The notes under the pieces: generated by a model | Database searches by the model: none | What the model was told of the DNA's origin: nothing | What the model saw: only the letters and a program-made list of their open reading frames with translations | Program-made: the position numbers and the translations under genes | Assembly (NCBI GenBank): GCA_903851365.1 | Contig: CAINOB010000093.1 | Coordinates: forward strand, 1 to 56,532 | Reading direction: 5' to 3' | From: an uncultured Bacteroidota bacterium | GTDB lineage: Bacteria; Bacteroidota; Bacteroidia; Bacteroidales; UBA12481 | DNA: 56,532 nt | Part shown: piece by piece, positions 18,751 through 28,053 of the stretch | Position numbering within the stretch: position 1 is the first letter of the stretch | How the letters are laid out: each line of letters opens with the position of its first letter

Positions 18751-19647
18751 TCAGGCAAACTGAGCCACCTGAGGTTTTTTTAGCACCTGGTCTTTATATT
18801 CAGATGGCGTGAGTCCGGTATGTTGTCTGAAATGTCTGTGAAAGTTCGAACTGTTATTGTAACCGCAGGAGAAAAATGTTTCGGTTACATTGAAATTTCC
18901 ATTGGATAACATTTTGCATGCCTGATTGATACGTACTTCTATCAGGAATTGTGAAAATGTTTTGTTCGTCCTCAATTTAAAAAACCTGCAAAAGGCTGTT
19001 GGGGTCAGGTTAATCAAGCCGGCTACCTCTTGCAGTGTAATGCGCTTTTCGTAATTCTTTGTGATATAGTCAAATATCTTCTCAAGCTTGTGATTATCTT
19101 CCCTGTCGCTGACGTGTGGAATGCTGGAGCAAATGAAATCAAAGTCAAGTTTTCTGGAGATCTGATCCAGGATCTTCATGAAAAGAATAATTCTGGGAAC
19201 CTGACGCAGCTTGACCAATTGCTTCATGTCATCGCCAATATTCTTGGCTTGATTATTTTTAATGCGAATGCCATACTGAGCCTGGTCCAGAAATTCTTCA
19301 ATTTGAATCGTTTCCGGAAACTGATTGAATGCATGATCAAACGTGTCTTTCGAAAAGAAAACCGAAATCGCACGAACACGGTGCGAACTGTTCGCATCAT
19401 ATTGTTTTTTATCATGCAATAAAACGTGAGGAGTGTTTTTCCCAATCAGGAGCAGGTCTCCTTCCTGAAATTCTTCCAGCCTGTCCACCACCATTACCAA
19501 TCCGTGACCTTCCAAAATATAGGTCAACTGGCATTCTTCGTGGTAATGAACCGAATCATAAAAGAAAGGCAGATCCCAGGATTCCACTCGCACGGTCTCT
19601 TCACGCAGACGGGGTACCTTGAAACATATAGGATCCATTTCTCTCAT
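18751..19647 (-). CDS. AraC-family transcriptional regulator with cupin sensor domain
   Basis: The 298-residue protein has an N-terminal cupin domain (about 25-120; YHEECQLTYILEGHG) and a C-terminal AraC double helix-turn-helix (about 190-290; ITLQEVAGLINLTPTAFCRFF and the ending GLTPSEYKDQ). Such proteins bind a small sugar or metabolite and switch on catabolic genes. It is convergent with the GH106-GH95-URO-D run and is a likely local regulator. It has a good Bacteroidetes promoter about 40 bp upstream. Confidence 0.92.
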   Translation of the reverse strand: MREMDPICFKVPRLREETVRVESWDLPFFYDSVHYHEECQLTYILEGHGLVMVVDRLEEFQEGDLLLIGKNTPHVLLHDKKQYDANSSHRVRAISVFFSKDTFDHAFNQFPETIQIEEFLDQAQYGIRIKNNQAKNIGDDMKQLVKLRQVPRIILFMKILDQISRKLDFDFICSSIPHVSDREDNHKLEKIFDYITKNYEKRITLQEVAGLINLTPTAFCRFFKLRTNKTFSQFLIEVRINQACKMLSNGNFNVTETFFSCGYNNSSNFHRHFRQHTGLTPSEYKDQVLKKPQVAQFA

Positions 19648-19688
19648 TATCTAATAATTTTATATACAGTACTATAAAATCGATATTT

Positions 19689-19720
19689 CAAAGATATATT
19701 CTTTTTAATTTCATTACAAA
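19689..19720 (-). promoter_or_regulatory. Bacteroidetes-type promoter of the AraC regulator gene
   Basis: On the minus strand a TTTG (-33 box, 19717-19720) is followed after 20 bp by TATCTTTG (-7 box, 19689-19696), a perfect match to TAnnTTTG. Transcription should start roughly 35 bases upstream of the AraC start codon. Confidence 0.6.
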
Positions 19721-19775
19721 ATTAAATCGGGATTTTTTTTGCCGACTTGTACTGAAGCCGGGAATCTCTGGTGTA

Positions 19776-21002
19776 TTATTTACGAATAGTCAGGCTTAAG
19801 TTCAGGATTTCCTGAAGAACCATGGCGAGGGCGCCATAAATTGCCGACTTATCAGGATGACTCGATGGGAGTATATGATACTTCGTTGACCGATGGTCGA
19901 ACACGTTTTCCTCAATAACAGGCTTAAGGTTATCCCAAAAAATTGAACCATTCAGACTGACTCCGCCGCCCAGCACTATTGCCTGTGGATTGAAAATATT
20001 CAGCAATCCGGCAATGGCCCTGCCCAGATAACCCATGGCTTCTGCAAATACGGCATTTGCCAGTGGATCACCGTTTTTGGCCGCCTCGGCAACATGTTTT
20101 GCATCCAGGTCTTTGGGGGCGATCTGGTTTAAAATGCTCGACTTGTCAGTAATCAATCCGATTTTAGCCCGCTGAGCTATTGCATCACCTGATGCATAGG
20201 CTGTTAAACAATTTTTTTTGCCACAGGTGCAGAATACCTGTTCATCCCCCTTTACCGGAAAATGGCCGAATTCACCTGCCATGCCATCAGTTCCATAAAA
20301 GAGTTTCCTCCCGATAACTATGCCTGCGCCGATTCCGTATCCAACGTTTATGCAGACCAAATCCTCGAATCCGGGTTTATTGCCAAAAGTGATCTCGCCT
20401 AGTGCCATTGCCCTGCTAACGTTATCGAAAAACACGGGGTAGGGGACATGAGAATTCATGAATTCCCTTAATTCGATATTCCGCCAGTTAAAAGCCGGAG
20501 AGTATTCGACGATCCCGGTGTTCAGGTTGATGATTCCAGCAACAGCTATTCCAACCCCGATGATTTTGGTAGGATCAACCAGGTTGGTGCTGGCTAAATT
20601 CATGATGACCTGGACAACCTTATTTAAAACATATTCAGGGTCCTTATGCGATTCGGTGACGACCTCAATCTCCTTGATTGGCTCAATCGAAAGATTAGTC
20701 AAAACACCTCTGATATAGGTTGTTCCAAGGTCGATACCTATCAGGTAATGTCCCTCGGCTTTGAAACAAACCGGTTTCATGGGGCGCCCTTTGGGAGCAG
20801 CCATAGGTTGTTGCTCCATCAAAAGTTCGTCCTGGATCAGTGAATCGACTAGTCGGGATACCGTAGCCGTGCTTAACCGGGTAATATTGCTGATTTCAAG
20901 CCTTGATATTCCGTTATTATTCCATACCGACCTTAATACCAGTGACTTGTTGTGCTTGGTTTGAGCTGCATTGCTCAGTTTTTCAGCGGTATTTCGATTC
21001 AT
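19776..21002 (-). CDS. ROK-family transcriptional regulator (NagC/XylR type)
   Basis: The 408-residue protein joins an N-terminal winged helix-turn-helix (about 20-75; GISRLEISNITRLSTATVSRL) to a ROK sugar-kinase-like domain. The nucleotide-binding motif GIDLGTT, a second phosphate-binding region and the ROK zinc motif with Cys residues in CTCGKKNCL are present. ROK regulators repress sugar-use genes until their sugar or sugar phosphate binds. It is divergent from the ornithine cyclodeaminase-family gene and separated from it by a 276-bp region rich in inverted repeats, so it likely controls that gene, itself, or the downstream galactan enzymes. Confidence 0.92.
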   Translation of the reverse strand: MNRNTAEKLSNAAQTKHNKSLVLRSVWNNNGISRLEISNITRLSTATVSRLVDSLIQDELLMEQQPMAAPKGRPMKPVCFKAEGHYLIGIDLGTTYIRGVLTNLSIEPIKEIEVVTESHKDPEYVLNKVVQVIMNLASTNLVDPTKIIGVGIAVAGIINLNTGIVEYSPAFNWRNIELREFMNSHVPYPVFFDNVSRAMALGEITFGNKPGFEDLVCINVGYGIGAGIVIGRKLFYGTDGMAGEFGHFPVKGDEQVFCTCGKKNCLTAYASGDAIAQRAKIGLITDKSSILNQIAPKDLDAKHVAEAAKNGDPLANAVFAEAMGYLGRAIAGLLNIFNPQAIVLGGGVSLNGSIFWDNLKPVIEENVFDHRSTKYHILPSSHPDKSAIYGALAMVLQEILNLSLTIRK

Positions 21003-21038
21003 CTAAGGTCTTTTATTTCATTATAAAATTAATACAAA

Positions 21039-21062
21039 GAGGCCGCCTGTCAACGCGGCCTC
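21039..21062. promoter_or_regulatory. GC-rich perfect dyad upstream of the ROK gene
   Basis: GAGGCCGC (21039-21046) and GCGGCCTC (21055-21062) form a perfect 8-bp inverted repeat with an 8-base loop. It stands out in an AT-rich intergenic region, 37 bp upstream of the ROK start. ATTTTT follows on the plus strand, so it could act as a terminator there, but no plus-strand gene runs into it. An operator or 5'-UTR hairpin for the ROK gene is equally possible. Confidence 0.45.
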
Positions 21063-21083
21063 ATTTTTGCCAATCTTAAAACG

Positions 21084-21118
21084 TTTAACCAAAACGGATG
21101 AAAAGATTTATGGTTAAA
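21084..21118. promoter_or_regulatory. 7-bp inverted repeat in the ROK/cyclodeaminase intergenic region
   Basis: TTTAACC (21084-21090) and GGTTAAA (21112-21118) are exact inverted copies with 21 bp between them, about two helical turns apart. The spacing suits a dimeric regulator. Function is inferred. Confidence 0.3.
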
Positions 21119-21170
21119 ACTAACCCCAAAATTAAACAAATCGCCTAAGAATTTTATCACAATTGGATTG

Positions 21171-21202
21171 TATCTTATCTGTAAAATATCTTGGATAAGA
21201 TA
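21171..21202. promoter_or_regulatory. 9-bp inverted repeat upstream of the cyclodeaminase-family gene
   Basis: TATCTTATC (21171-21179) and GATAAGATA (21194-21202) are perfect 9-bp inverted repeats separated by 14 bp, with a further TATCTT inside the gap. The site lies 77 bp before the start of the plus-strand gene, near where a promoter is expected. It is a good operator candidate for the ROK or AraC regulator. Confidence 0.45.
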
Positions 21203-21278
21203 AATGCTACATAAGTTAATTTGATGTTGCAGTAAGATCAAATTGTATTCTACTTTTAAAATTATCATCTAAAATAAT

Positions 21279-22298
21279 ATGGACACTGCTAAAATCTTGT
21301 CAGCTAACCAGAATGAAGTAAGAGTGCTGAATGCCTCCTTTATTAAAACTTATGTCCCGATGAAAAAGGCTATCGACCTGATGGAAGAGGCCTTCCGGAT
21401 ATTATCGGAGAAATCTGCAAGCATTCCTCAAAGGGTGGTAATGTCGACCCCTGACGATAAAATGTCCATTTTCTTTAAGCCAGCATTTCTGAGCCGTTAT
21501 AACAGAATGAGTATTAAAATTCTGACTCAGATTCATGAAAATGTAAGCCAGGAAATGCCGACTATAAAAGGCACCGTTCTGCTCATTGATATGATCAGCG
21601 GGCAAATCATTTCCATTTCTGATGGTAATTATACTACCGCTCTGAGAACAGGGGCAGCTTCCGGTATCGCAACGAAATATCTGGCAAATCCTGATGCCTC
21701 TTCAGTGGCAATCTTTGGTTGTGGAGCTCAGGGTTTGACTCAGCTGGAAGCAGTTTTGGCTGTCAGGCCAATCCGCAATATTTACCTGTTTGAACAATCA
21801 GAAAGTAAGGCTTTAAGGCTCGCTGAACAGCTAAATCTGAAGAATAATTTCGATTTCGAAATTAATCCGGATCTTAAGTCACTAAAAGAAGTTGATGTTA
21901 TTTGTACAGCAACGCCAAGCCATCACCCGCTTTTCAGCATAAATCAACTGAAGCCTGGCGTGCACATTAATGCTATTGGATCCTATCGTGCGGATATGAA
22001 TGAGATTGATCCGGAAATCCTTAGGAAAGGCCTGACTTATCTCGATGATGCACCAGCCTGCCTTAATGAATCAGGCGACCTGCTAATCCCTTTGCATTCA
22101 GGCGCAATTAAGGAAAGTGACATAAAAGGCGAACTTGGTGAATTAATTGCAGGGTCAATAAGTGGACGGCAAAACCACAATGATATCACTCTTTTTAAAA
22201 GCGTCGGAAATGCTATTCAGGACTTCTTTATTGCAAACGAAGCTTATGAACAATCGATTTCAACCGATAAAGCCCAAATAATAAAACTTACAGATTGA
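21279..22298 (+). CDS. Ornithine cyclodeaminase/mu-crystallin family protein
   Basis: The 339-residue cytoplasmic protein belongs to the ornithine cyclodeaminase/mu-crystallin fold. It has the Rossmann NAD(P)-binding motif (FGCGAQG) near 150, the substrate-domain segment RTGAASGIATKYLANPDAS before it, and the segment CTATPSHHPLF. Members include ornithine cyclodeaminase, alanine dehydrogenase and ketimine reductases, so the exact substrate cannot be stated. Its place between a ROK regulator and a galactan-degrading enzyme suggests a role linked to sugar or amino-sugar turnover, but this is a guess. The next gene begins 53 bp downstream. Confidence 0.85.
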   Translation: MDTAKILSANQNEVRVLNASFIKTYVPMKKAIDLMEEAFRILSEKSASIPQRVVMSTPDDKMSIFFKPAFLSRYNRMSIKILTQIHENVSQEMPTIKGTVLLIDMISGQIISISDGNYTTALRTGAASGIATKYLANPDASSVAIFGCGAQGLTQLEAVLAVRPIRNIYLFEQSESKALRLAEQLNLKNNFDFEINPDLKSLKEVDVICTATPSHHPLFSINQLKPGVHINAIGSYRADMNEIDPEILRKGLTYLDDAPACLNESGDLLIPLHSGAIKESDIKGELGELIAGSISGRQNHNDITLFKSVGNAIQDFFIANEAYEQSISTDKAQIIKLTD

Positions 22299-22351
22299 TC
22301 CTCTGATTAATTCATTTATTTTACCTTGAAGGACCAAAATCTGAAATTAGC

Positions 22352-25300
22352 ATGAAACGTGTTATTGTTGCCCTGCTTGCCTTCTGCTTCATCTTGTCTT
22401 GCTCATTTGCTCAGGGAACCCCCAAAAATGCCCTCTCACGCCAGAGGTTGAATTTCGATGAAGGCTGGCACTTCCATCTAGGAAATGCCGCTGACCCCAA
22501 AAATGATTTCAACTATAAAACTGATTTGATCTTTGCCAAGACAGGAATGGCTGAATCATCACCCATAAACCCTGCTTTTATCGATTCTTCCTGGCGCCGG
22601 ATCAACCTTCCCCACGACTGGGCCGTAGAATTGCCATTCAGGGAGTCTGGCGATTTTAATCTGATGGCACATGGGTATAAAGCTATCGGTGGAATGTACC
22701 CCGAAAACTCAGTCGGCTGGTACCGGAAAAGTTTTAAAATTGCCGCCGCAGATTCCGGAAATTTGTTTTCACTCACTTTCGATGGAGTCTATCGGGATGC
22801 GAAGTTCTGGCTAAACGGATTCTACCTGGGAACCAATGAGAGCGGCTACATCGGCGCTACCTTTCCAATAACGGACATTATCCGTTTTAATAAGGAAAAT
22901 GTGCTGGTGGTAAGGGTGGACGCTACGCAATTCGAAGGCTGGTTTTATGAAGGTGCCGGAATTTACCGGCATACCTGGCTTAATTGCACTCCCGTAACTC
23001 ATATTAAGGAGAACAGCGTTTTCATCTATTCCGATATTAAAGGGAATAAGGCTGATGTTACTGTGGAGGTTTCGTTGGACGGCAAAGGCCAGGAAACCAA
23101 TGGAACAAGCCTTAAAACGGTGATAACAGATCGGTCTGGAATTGTAGTGGCGGAAAAATCAGGCAACCTGAATCAAATACTGCAGGTTAGCAATCCCCGC
23201 CTGTGGTCGGTAGATGACCCATACCTTTACCGCGCAACAACTACCCTTTACCGGGAAGGCGCACCAGTCGACCAGTTGATAACCCGGTTCGGAATAAGAA
23301 CCATAACTATTGATGCTCAAAAGGGTTTGTTACTTAATGGACAAAGGATTAAAATTCAAGGGACCAATAATCATCAGGATCATGCTGGTTTGGGTAGCGC
23401 CCTGCCGGATTATATGCAATATTATAGGATCAGGCAGCTCAAAAATATCGGTGTAAATGCTTATCGGACAAGTCACAATCCACCTGCCCCGGAATTATTG
23501 GATGCTTGCGATAGTCTGGGTATGCTGGTCCTCGACGAAACCCGATTATTGAATACCAGTCCTGAATATATGAGCCAGTTTGAACGGCTTATCCGTCGCG
23601 ATAGAAATCATCCGAGCGTATTTCTATGGTCGATTGGCAATGAAGAACAGGGCGTGCAAACTACATCTCAAGGCAAACGCATGGCATTGACCATGATACA
23701 GCGGCTTAGTGAGCTTGATCCTACGCGTCTCTGCACCTACGCTGCCGATTTGGGCAACCAGTTTAAAGGCATTAACAGCGTGATCCCGGTAAGGGGCTTT
23801 AATTACCATCATAAGGCAATGAAGGATTATCATAGCGACCATCCTGGGCAGCCTGTGGTTGGGACCGAAATGGGCAGCACCGTTTCAACACGTGGAATTT
23901 ATCTGGTGGATTCTGTGAATTGTTATTTGCCCGATGAGGATATGAATGCTCCGTATTGGGCTTCCCTGGCTGAGGCCTGGTGGCCAATTGCAGCTGGCAA
24001 CGACTGGGTTATGGGCGGATTTGTCTGGACGGGTTTTGATTACCGGGGGGAGCCAACACCTTTCAAATGGCCGAATATCAATTCGCATTTTGGGATTCTT
24101 GATGTATGCGGATTCCCGAAAAACCTTGCCTGGTACTACAAATCCTGGTGGAGCACCGATGATGTGTTAAATATATCCCCCCACTGGAACTGGCCCGGTA
24201 AGGAAGGGAAAACCATACCAGTTTGGGTGAACAGTAACGCTGATGCAGTGGAACTTTTCCTGAACGGCACATCATTGGGCAAGAAAACCATGCTGAGGAA
24301 TAGCCATTTGAATTGGGATGTTCCTTATAGTCCGGGGAAATTGGAAGCAATAGGATGGCGCGACGGACGCAAAATCCGCTCTTCGGCTGAAACAACAGGA
24401 AAAGCAGCTGAAATTGCACTAATGGTTTCTAAAACAACACTTTTCGCTGATGGAAAAGAGGCGACTGTTATTAATATCCGGGCTCTGGATAAGGAGGGCC
24501 GATGGGTTCCCGATGCTCAAAACCTGATTCGGTTTTCTGTTGAAGGCGATGCTTTGATTATCGGCAGTGGCAACGGTGATCCAAGCAGTCATGAGCTGGA
24601 TAAATGTGCTCCAGGTGAATGGCAGCGCCATCTGTTTAATGGCTATTGCCAGGTTATCCTGCAGGCAGGCAAAACAGCGGGTATTATCAAGTTTAAAGCA
24701 ATCTCTGACGGACTTTGGCCAGGAGAATCAGAAATACATTCCATTGCTGTTTATCCAAGGTTGAACAATGAAATCAGTCCTTTTACAACCGAATCAGTTA
24801 ATGTGGCGGACCAGGAGAAAATGGTTGGCGCTGATATTTCTTTCCTGCCTCAGCTGGAAAAGAAAGGCATGAAATTTTTTGATAAAAGGGTTGCAAAGGA
24901 TCCAATTCAAATCCTCCATGATCATGGCTTTAATTATATAAGGCTGCGCATCTTTAATAATCCTGAGAATAAAGAAGGCTATGCTCCCGGAGAGGGTTGG
25001 TGCAACCTTAAAAACACCCTTTTAATGGCAAAACGGATAAAGGCTCAGGGAATGAAGATCCTCCTGGATTTTCATTATTCGGATACCTGGGCAGATCCGC
25101 AAAAACAATTTAAACCCAAATCCTGGACTGGCCTCGATTTTAATCAGCTGAAAACTTCACTCCGTCAGTATACCCAAAAAGTGATCGAAGCGCTTGTAAA
25201 GCAGGGCACTCCTCCTGATATGGTCCAGGTAGGTAATGAGATAAACCATGGTATGGTTTGGCCCGAAGGTCATATTTCGCACCCCGATCAGCTTGCCTCA

Positions 25301-25723
25301 CTTATACAGGCCGGCATTCAGGGAGTAAAAGCAGTGGATCCCACGATAAAGATCATGTTACACGTGGCCCTGGGCGGGCAGAATGATGAAACTGTTTTGT
25401 GGGTCGATCAGATGATGGCCAGGGGATGCCGTTTTGATATCCTGGGACTTTCTTTTTATCCAAAGTGGCATGGCACACTTACCGATCTGACCAATAATTT
25501 GAGCAATTTGATCAGGAGATATCCGCAACCCATTTGTATTGTCGAATATTCACAGATGAAAGAGGAGGTGAATGATCTGGCATTCTCCCAATTTAAGAAC
25601 AGGGTTATGGGTACCTGCATTTGGGAACCATTGAATACCTGGGAAAAAGTTTTCGATCAGGATGGCAACAGCAACGATAAACTCGTAATCTACGACCAAT
25701 ACAAAAATCAAAACAGCAGATAA
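22352..25723 (+). CDS. GH2 beta-galactosidase fused to GH53 endo-beta-1,4-galactanase
   Basis: The 1123-residue secreted protein joins two enzymes. Residues about 25-815 are a GH2 beta-galactosidase-like part: sugar-binding, immunoglobulin-like and TIM-barrel domains, with acid/base E431 (WSIGNEEQG) and nucleophile E506 (VVGTEMGS). Residues about 820-1115 are a GH53 arabinogalactan endo-galactanase with acid/base E963 (VGNEINHG) and nucleophile E1065 (CIVEYSQ). Both active sites look intact. The domains should act in sequence: GH53 cuts beta-1,4-galactan internally and GH2 releases galactose. In Bacteroides thetaiotaomicron these functions are encoded by adjacent separate genes (BT4667, BT4668). 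It is followed 11 bp later by the DPP IV gene. Confidence 0.9.
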   Translation: MKRVIVALLAFCFILSCSFAQGTPKNALSRQRLNFDEGWHFHLGNAADPKNDFNYKTDLIFAKTGMAESSPINPAFIDSSWRRINLPHDWAVELPFRESGDFNLMAHGYKAIGGMYPENSVGWYRKSFKIAAADSGNLFSLTFDGVYRDAKFWLNGFYLGTNESGYIGATFPITDIIRFNKENVLVVRVDATQFEGWFYEGAGIYRHTWLNCTPVTHIKENSVFIYSDIKGNKADVTVEVSLDGKGQETNGTSLKTVITDRSGIVVAEKSGNLNQILQVSNPRLWSVDDPYLYRATTTLYREGAPVDQLITRFGIRTITIDAQKGLLLNGQRIKIQGTNNHQDHAGLGSALPDYMQYYRIRQLKNIGVNAYRTSHNPPAPELLDACDSLGMLVLDETRLLNTSPEYMSQFERLIRRDRNHPSVFLWSIGNEEQGVQTTSQGKRMALTMIQRLSELDPTRLCTYAADLGNQFKGINSVIPVRGFNYHHKAMKDYHSDHPGQPVVGTEMGSTVSTRGIYLVDSVNCYLPDEDMNAPYWASLAEAWWPIAAGNDWVMGGFVWTGFDYRGEPTPFKWPNINSHFGILDVCGFPKNLAWYYKSWWSTDDVLNISPHWNWPGKEGKTIPVWVNSNADAVELFLNGTSLGKKTMLRNSHLNWDVPYSPGKLEAIGWRDGRKIRSSAETTGKAAEIALMVSKTTLFADGKEATVINIRALDKEGRWVPDAQNLIRFSVEGDALIIGSGNGDPSSHELDKCAPGEWQRHLFNGYCQVILQAGKTAGIIKFKAISDGLWPGESEIHSIAVYPRLNNEISPFTTESVNVADQEKMVGADISFLPQLEKKGMKFFDKRVAKDPIQILHDHGFNYIRLRIFNNPENKEGYAPGEGWCNLKNTLLMAKRIKAQGMKILLDFHYSDTWADPQKQFKPKSWTGLDFNQLKTSLRQYTQKVIEALVKQGTPPDMVQVGNEINHGMVWPEGHISHPDQLASLIQAGIQGVKAVDPTIKIMLHVALGGQNDETVLWVDQMMARGCRFDILGLSFYPKWHGTLTDLTNNLSNLIRRYPQPICIVEYSQMKEEVNDLAFSQFKNRVMGTCIWEPLNTWEKVFDQDGNSNDKLVIYDQYKNQNSR

Positions 25724-25734
25724 TCAACTTAATT

Positions 25735-27969
25735 ATGAAAAAGAGTTTTCTATTTATTACAATCATGTTGGCTCTGGCCCTGTTAAATAATGTACGGGCC
25801 CAGCAGGAGCTAAAGTTCGACGATATTTTTAATGGTACTTTTTCTGCCAAAGGATTCGGTCCTGCCCGCTGGACCGATGGTGGCAAGGGTTACACCACGC
25901 TCGAAAGTTCAAAAGAAAATAAGGGGCGCGATATTGTTCGCTATGAATCAGCAACCGGAGTGAGAACAATTCTTGTTAAATCCTCTGAGCTTATCCCGGA
26001 AGGGAAAACCACTCCACTTGCCATATCCGATTATATCTGGTCGGCCGATGCTGCTAAACTCCTGATCTTTACTAATACACAAAGGGTATGGCGCTATAAT
26101 ACCAAAGGCGATTACTGGGTCATGGATCTAAAGACCAGGAAATTGCATCAATTGGGTAATGGTTTGAAACCGGCTTCCCTGATGTTTGCGAAATTTTCAC
26201 CTGATGGAATCTATGTCGCTTATGTGAGCGAGCAGAATATCTATGTTGAACATCTTGAAAAAGCTAATGTCAGACCCCTGACAAGCGATGGCGGCGGCCA
26301 TATCATTAACGGAACTTTCGATTGGGTTTATGAGGAAGAGCTCGATTGCCGCGATGGTTTCCGTTGGAGTCCGGATAGTAAGAATATTGCTTTCTGGCAA
26401 TTGGATACTGAGGGTATCGGCACTTTTTATATGATCAATAACCTGGATTCTATATATCCTAAAATCATTCCAATTCCTTATCCAAAAGTGGGTACTACCA
26501 ATCCAGCCGCCAAGGTGGGTGTGGTTTCTGTTCTCGGTGGCGCTCCGCGTTTTTTTAATATTCCCGGTGATGCCCGGAATAACTATCTGCCTCGCATGGA
26601 TTTTGCCGTAAATAGTGATGAGGTTATGATTCAGCAACTTAACAGGCTACAAAACACCAATAAAGTGATGCTGGGTAACATTCATACCATGGCTATTAAA
26701 AATATCCTTACTGAAACCGACAAGGCATTTCTTGATATTCACGATGATACACAGTGGATGCAGGGTGGCAAGTCCTTTACCTGGAGCAGCGAGCGCGATG
26801 GCTGGCTTCATCTATATGTGATATCCCGTGATGGCGCCCAGATCAGGGATGTGACTCCTGGTAATTTTGACGTGGTGGATATACAGTGCATCGATGAAAA
26901 AGGGGGCTATGTATATTTTATCGCATCTCCTGATAATCCCATTCAGCGCTATCTCTATCGCAGTAAACTCGACGGGAAGGGAACTCCCGAAAGAATAAGC
27001 CCATCAAATCAGCCCGGACAGCATGCCTATCAGGTATCACCCGATGCAAAATTCGCCATCCAGACCTATTCAAATGTGACAACCCCTAATACGATAAATC
27101 TGGTCTCTTTGCCGTCACATAAGCTCGTCAGGGTTCTGGAAAATAATGACCAGCTGAAAACCCGTTTTGCTGCCCTGAAAATACGGCCGAAAGAATTCTT
27201 CAGGGTGCCAGTGGATAAGGGTGTTGAACTCGACTGTTTTATGATAAAGCCTAATGACTTTGATCCTTCGAAAAAGTACCCCGTGATATTTAATATTTAT
27301 GGGGAGCCTGCAGGTGCCACGGTACAGGACAACTGGGGCGGGGGAGACTTGTATAACCAATACCTGGCACAAAAGGGCTATATCATTATGAGCGTCGATA
27401 ACCGGGGAACCAAAACCCCTCGTGGACGCGAATGGCGGAAAAGCATTTATCGCCAGATAGGAATTCTAGCCTCAAAGGACCAGGCTGATGCAGCTAAAGC
27501 TATTATAAACAAGTTTCCTTTCGTCGATGCATCGCGTATCGGCGTATATGGCTGGAGTGGTGGAGGTTCCATGACACTCAATTGCATGTTCAGGAACCCG
27601 GGAATTTACAAAACCGGTATCGCAGTAGCTTTTATTAGTAATCAGAAGTTTTATGACACCATCTATCAGGAGCGATATATGGGCTTGCCGGATGACAATG
27701 AGGATGGCTACCGCGATGGTTCTCCTCTTACCTATGCTAAAAATCTTGAAGGAAATTTATTGCTGATTCATGGGTCGGGCGACGATAATTGCCATTACCA
27801 GAATTGCGAAGTTCTTGTAAATGAACTGATCAAACAGCAGAAAATATTTTCAATGATGGAATATCCAATGCGTTCACATGGTATTTATGAGCGCGAAGGA
27901 ACATCAACTCAATTAAGGAAAATATGGACCGCATGGTGGTTGGATAAATTGCCGGCAGGACCAAAGTAA
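25735..27969 (+). CDS. Dipeptidyl peptidase IV (S9 family)
   Basis: This 744-residue secreted serine peptidase has a signal peptide ending in VRAQ, an eight-bladed beta-propeller (about 30-480) and a C-terminal alpha/beta hydrolase domain. The double-Glu motif for the substrate N-terminus is present in DWVYEEEL (near residue 200). Catalytic residues are S608 (GWSGGGS), D684 (GSGDDNCHYQ) and H715 (RSHGIY). It removes dipeptides ending in Pro or Ala from peptide N-termini. It is an unusual resident of a glycan locus but is in line with the operon, 11 bp after the GH2-GH53 gene. Confidence 0.93.
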   Translation: MKKSFLFITIMLALALLNNVRAQQELKFDDIFNGTFSAKGFGPARWTDGGKGYTTLESSKENKGRDIVRYESATGVRTILVKSSELIPEGKTTPLAISDYIWSADAAKLLIFTNTQRVWRYNTKGDYWVMDLKTRKLHQLGNGLKPASLMFAKFSPDGIYVAYVSEQNIYVEHLEKANVRPLTSDGGGHIINGTFDWVYEEELDCRDGFRWSPDSKNIAFWQLDTEGIGTFYMINNLDSIYPKIIPIPYPKVGTTNPAAKVGVVSVLGGAPRFFNIPGDARNNYLPRMDFAVNSDEVMIQQLNRLQNTNKVMLGNIHTMAIKNILTETDKAFLDIHDDTQWMQGGKSFTWSSERDGWLHLYVISRDGAQIRDVTPGNFDVVDIQCIDEKGGYVYFIASPDNPIQRYLYRSKLDGKGTPERISPSNQPGQHAYQVSPDAKFAIQTYSNVTTPNTINLVSLPSHKLVRVLENNDQLKTRFAALKIRPKEFFRVPVDKGVELDCFMIKPNDFDPSKKYPVIFNIYGEPAGATVQDNWGGGDLYNQYLAQKGYIIMSVDNRGTKTPRGREWRKSIYRQIGILASKDQADAAKAIINKFPFVDASRIGVYGWSGGGSMTLNCMFRNPGIYKTGIAVAFISNQKFYDTIYQERYMGLPDDNEDGYRDGSPLTYAKNLEGNLLLIHGSGDDNCHYQNCEVLVNELIKQQKIFSMMEYPMRSHGIYEREGTSTQLRKIWTAWWLDKLPAGPK

Positions 27970-28027
27970 GATCGAAGAAGAACACCGATAGACATGACGC
28001 GTAACGCGGAAGAACTTTATCAATAGA

Positions 28028-28045
28028 CCCGGGTTTCAACCCGGG
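28028..28045. repeat. Perfect GC-rich palindrome before the sulfatase start
   Basis: CCCGGGTT and AACCCGGG form an 8-bp stem with a 2-base loop, ending 8 bp before the sulfatase start codon. It would place a strong hairpin over the ribosome landing site. It may be an intergenic repeat copy or a regulator site; I cannot tell which. Confidence 0.4.
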
Positions 28046-28053
28046 GTGAAATA

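Noticed and set aside
21050-21268. 72-codon minus-strand frame between the ROK and cyclodeaminase genes
   Set aside because: It is low in complexity, has no domain, and covers the operator-like dyads; regulatory DNA is a better explanation.
21003-21278. Retron- or riboswitch-like RNA
   Set aside because: There is no reverse transcriptase and no known riboswitch core; the inverted repeats are better seen as operators.
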